From Lachnospiraceae bacterium UBA4631 (GTDB lineage Bacteria > Bacillota > Clostridia > Lachnospirales > Lachnospiraceae), in the NCBI GenBank assembly GCA_002406015.1, contig DHMX01000022.1, positions 186,001-250,000 of the forward strand: 64,000 nt of DNA, given 5' to 3'. How positions within the stretch are numbered: position 1 is the first letter of the stretch; each line of letters opens with the position of its first letter. Under the pieces are notes generated by a model that was not told where the DNA came from, did not search any database, and worked only from the letters and a program-made list of their open reading frames with translations. Below, piece by piece: positions 61,578-64,000 of the stretch. Made by a program: the position numbers and the translations under genes.

Positions 61578-64000
61578 TTACTCCATTCCTTTCCTAAAGC
61601 GACCCTGATAGTCAGAGTCTGCCATTCGTCTTTGGAGAATCCGTAAGGTCTCCTCCTCGTCCTCATCCGTAAATCGAAGCCGATATACCGCTACTGAATC
61701 TAATTCCGAGCGTTGTTCCAGCAGATTAACCGGCAGCTTCTGATATATCTTATTATAGCAGAACTGACAAACCGTATGTGTCCCATACGCATCCCGGAAG
61801 GAATTTACAAGGGTCAAATCCGGTTGATTTTTCCGACAGCCCTCTGTATTCCTTCTGGTACACTGGGTTGTCAGCATAACCGTCTGCTTTCCGTATACAT
61901 TCCATTCCCAAAAGGCATCCGGATTTTGATTTATCAGTTCCTGAAGTTCATCCTTACAAAGCTCCACCGGAAGTGTCAAATGCAAATCCGGCAGCCCGGA
62001 TTTATGCAGCAATTGCATTACAGCGGCATCATTATAAGCATAAATACTGCTGTCACACACCAAAGGCTGTGGTATCTGACATTTTTTTGCAAATCCCAGT
62101 TCATCCAGTGTGCGAAGTACATATCCGTCTGCCTTTAATTCAAAGATAGCCCGGATCTGTGCTTCCATGTCCACCCGGAAAATACTCGGTAAGCAGATAT
62201 AGCCCTGCAGCGTTCTCTCCTGTATCTGATGCAATGCCTGCATCAGCTCCTCAACCGAAAAATAATCTGCATCCAGTTCAATTCGGCTAATGGTTCCGCA
62301 TACAAGTGCCGCCTGCAATTGTTCCTTTGTAGACACCAGAGCCGCCCAGCCTGCATTCTCTGTCGAGGCTTGGCTTGGTTTAAAAGCATATTTTGGGGAT
62401 TGCTCGGATTCCATTACCTCCAAGCGTCGGTGCTGTGTGGAACATACGCATTGCAAATCCTCCATAGCTTTCCGACGCAACTGATTAAATTCCTTCATGG
62501 AGCAAAAACAATTCTCCTCCATTTCAATATCAATCAAAGCATCTTCGGTTTTAAACGGAAAATCACCGGTCTTTTTTAATTTGCTTCGTAGCTCTGCTTC
62601 CTGTAACGGCTGTTTCTGGGCGGCTGTCACCATGCCACCGCTTACAGTTATCCTATGCCCATTACATGACATTTTAATCATAACAGGGAAGTCTTTCTTC
62701 AAGGTAACAGAAATATGAATTTTTTCTTTCAATCCTGCTTCACATTTCTTTAGTACCATCTGGCACAGTGTCGGATTCTTTGTCCGATATACCAAATCTC
62801 CTGTCCGCATCTCCTTTAACTGCTTGCCTCGCAGCATCACCCGCTGTCCGGGCATTCCGTCTGTTCCGGAGGTTAATTCTATCACCGAAGCATTCCTTGT
62901 CCGAACCTCTAATATATCTCCCTTTTGCAGCTTTCGATTTAACGCTAATTCAAATTCTCCACCGCGAATTTTCGTTATCGTTCCTATCTCCAACCCATTG
63001 TGATGATTCCGCTCCATAGACATCATATCAATTCCGTTATGTCTGTGAAGGTAGCCATCCGTAAAATTGCCCCGATTATAAATATCCGCTAAGTTTTCCT
63101 TCCACTGCTCTGCCGGATATGATTTATGAAGCCGGTAGTCATCAATTGCCTGCCGATATGCCTGTACTGCACTGACAACATACTCTGCCTGCTTCATTCT
63201 GCCTTCGATTTTAAAGGAATCCACACCCGCCTGAATAAGCTCCGGCACCTGCTCTAAGGTACACAAGTCTCTGGGGCTTAAGAAATAGCGTTCCGGTCCA
63301 TTCATATATGCATCCGCATATTTGTTTATTCGTCCATTTCTATACGCATCTGTATTTTCTTTTGTATCTGCGTTGATAGTTCTGCTTATATCCTCATTGG
63401 TATCTTTGTTGATACATACATACGTTTGCCTGCATGGCTGTGCACATCTTCCACGATTACCGCTGCGACCGCCAATCATACTACTAAACAGGCACATTCC
63501 GGAATAGGAATAGCATAATGCTCCATGCACAAACACTTCCAGTTCCATTCCGCTTTTTTGTTTAAGTTGCCGAAGCTCTTGTATCGACAATTCTCTTGCT
63601 GGTACAATTCTGGTGAAGCCCATTTCTTTTAAATATTCTGCACCATATGCATTCAATATAGACATCTGTGTACTGGCGTGCAATTCCAAGTCCGGAAATT
63701 GCCGATGAATAAGCTCTGCCACCCCTAAATCCTGAACTATAACCGCTTGCAGTCCGGCTTCATAGGGAGATTTCAGGTACGAAAAAAGACGGTCAATCTC
63801 ATCGTTTTTCAACAAGGTATTCACCGTCAGATACAGTTTTTTCTGATGAAGCTGTGTGTATTCAATTGCGTGCAGCAATTCTAAGTCTGTCAGATTTGAT
63901 GCAAATGCTCTGGCTCCAAAGAATTGACCGCCAAGATATACCGCATCTGCTCCTGCCTGAAACGCCTGTTTCATAATATCAAAGGAACCGGCAGGAGCCA
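61578..64000 (-). CDS. Peptidase U32 family protein with DUF3656 (partial, start beyond window)
   Basis: More than 800 residues; the frame runs off the right edge and the visible first residues APAGSFDIMKQAFQAGADAVYLG are the U32 N-terminal signature. The NRGRCAQPCRQTY Cys motif is present and further Cys pairs occur near the end (CTRRNTEGC, CQFCYNK). Long U32 proteins are linked to RNA hydroxylation or collagenase-like activity; the exact role is not established. An insert of simple repeats (TNEDISRTINADTKENTDAYRN) follows the Cys motif. Confidence 0.93.
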   Translation of the reverse strand, partial: APAGSFDIMKQAFQAGADAVYLGGQFFGARAFASNLTDLELLHAIEYTQLHQKKLYLTVNTLLKNDEIDRLFSYLKSPYEAGLQAVIVQDLGVAELIHRQFPDLELHASTQMSILNAYGAEYLKEMGFTRIVPARELSIQELRQLKQKSGMELEVFVHGALCYSYSGMCLFSSMIGGRSGNRGRCAQPCRQTYVCINKDTNEDISRTINADTKENTDAYRNGRINKYADAYMNGPERYFLSPRDLCTLEQVPELIQAGVDSFKIEGRMKQAEYVVSAVQAYRQAIDDYRLHKSYPAEQWKENLADIYNRGNFTDGYLHRHNGIDMMSMERNHHNGLEIGTITKIRGGEFELALNRKLQKGDILEVRTRNASVIELTSGTDGMPGQRVMLRGKQLKEMRTGDLVYRTKNPTLCQMVLKKCEAGLKEKIHISVTLKKDFPVMIKMSCNGHRITVSGGMVTAAQKQPLQEAELRSKLKKTGDFPFKTEDALIDIEMEENCFCSMKEFNQLRRKAMEDLQCVCSTQHRRLEVMESEQSPKYAFKPSQASTENAGWAALVSTKEQLQAALVCGTISRIELDADYFSVEELMQALHQIQERTLQGYICLPSIFRVDMEAQIRAIFELKADGYVLRTLDELGFAKKCQIPQPLVCDSSIYAYNDAAVMQLLHKSGLPDLHLTLPVELCKDELQELINQNPDAFWEWNVYGKQTVMLTTQCTRRNTEGCRKNQPDLTLVNSFRDAYGTHTVCQFCYNKIYQKLPVNLLEQRSELDSVAVYRLRFTDEDEEETLRILQRRMADSDYQGRFRKGME

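Overview
The window is chromosomal DNA of a low-to-medium GC Gram-positive anaerobe, most probably a Lachnospiraceae-type clostridium. Pointers are the acetate pair pta-ackA, Prp next to a leader-carrying L27, Firmicutes-type SOS boxes, an ASKHA corrinoid-activation protein, a class B sortase, the UPF0210/ACT pair and consensus sigma-A promoters. The family assignment is inference from gene content and style; no search was run.

Layout. 1-2579 holds host genes on + (tail of an unknown gene, lspA, rluD, a cytidylate-kinase-like gene). About 3035-12735 is foreign: a filamentous-phage (inovirus) prophage at about 3998-12734, preceded by a deletion remnant of a related phage (about 3035-3997). A 209-bp near-identical direct repeat (3789-3997 and 12527-12734) flanks the complete copy. 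From 12.9 to 16.2 kb come a XerS-like tyrosine recombinase, a TtcA-like enzyme, a YneA-like LysM protein and lexA, the last two sharing an SOS-box-rich intergenic region. From 16.2 kb to the end almost every gene is on the minus strand: HD-GYP, rsfS-yqeK-nadD-yhbY-obg-rpmA-prp-rplU-rng, radical SAM genes, tyrS, pepD, an ABC-F ATPase, EAL and GGDEF proteins, ilvA, ftsY-smc-rnc-plsX-rpmF, ackA-pta, an FtsA-like gene, coaE-polA, a PrsW-LRR fusion, tRNA-Leu, sortase B, a PBP/FtsW pair and a U32 peptidase cut by the window end.

The prophage is the most interesting part. Its structural genes (major coat, large double-anchored adsorption-type protein, three tiny membrane proteins, Zot/pI ATPase) are inovirus-like. 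Its replication initiator is not a classical phage Rep: it has the full motif set of eukaryotic CRESS-DNA virus Reps (HUH endonuclease with YxxK, plus an SF3 helicase). About 200 bp upstream of rep, on the rep-sense strand, a 13-bp stem carries the loop nonanucleotide TAGTATTAC, the circovirus/geminivirus-type nicking motif. Tandem CGGAAAA iterons abut the foot of the stem, arranged like the tandem hexamers beside the porcine circovirus stem-loop. The element therefore looks like a filamentous phage that replicates from a circovirus-like origin.

Control appears to rest on two small regulators. A Cro/C1-type HTH protein sits between two promoters that carry the palindrome ATGAAATATATTTCAT inside the -35/-10 spacer, one for rep and one for the leftward operon. 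A ribbon-helix-helix-like protein is surrounded by repeats of TTTGTGCCTAATA, again lying in promoter spacers. When the prophage is closed into a circle through the 209-bp repeat, the leftward operon runs without interruption from four unknown early genes into the structural genes.

The right end of the prophage touches the promoter of the XerS-like recombinase, and gene polarity converges across this region. This fits (inference only) insertion at a dif-like site near the replication terminus.
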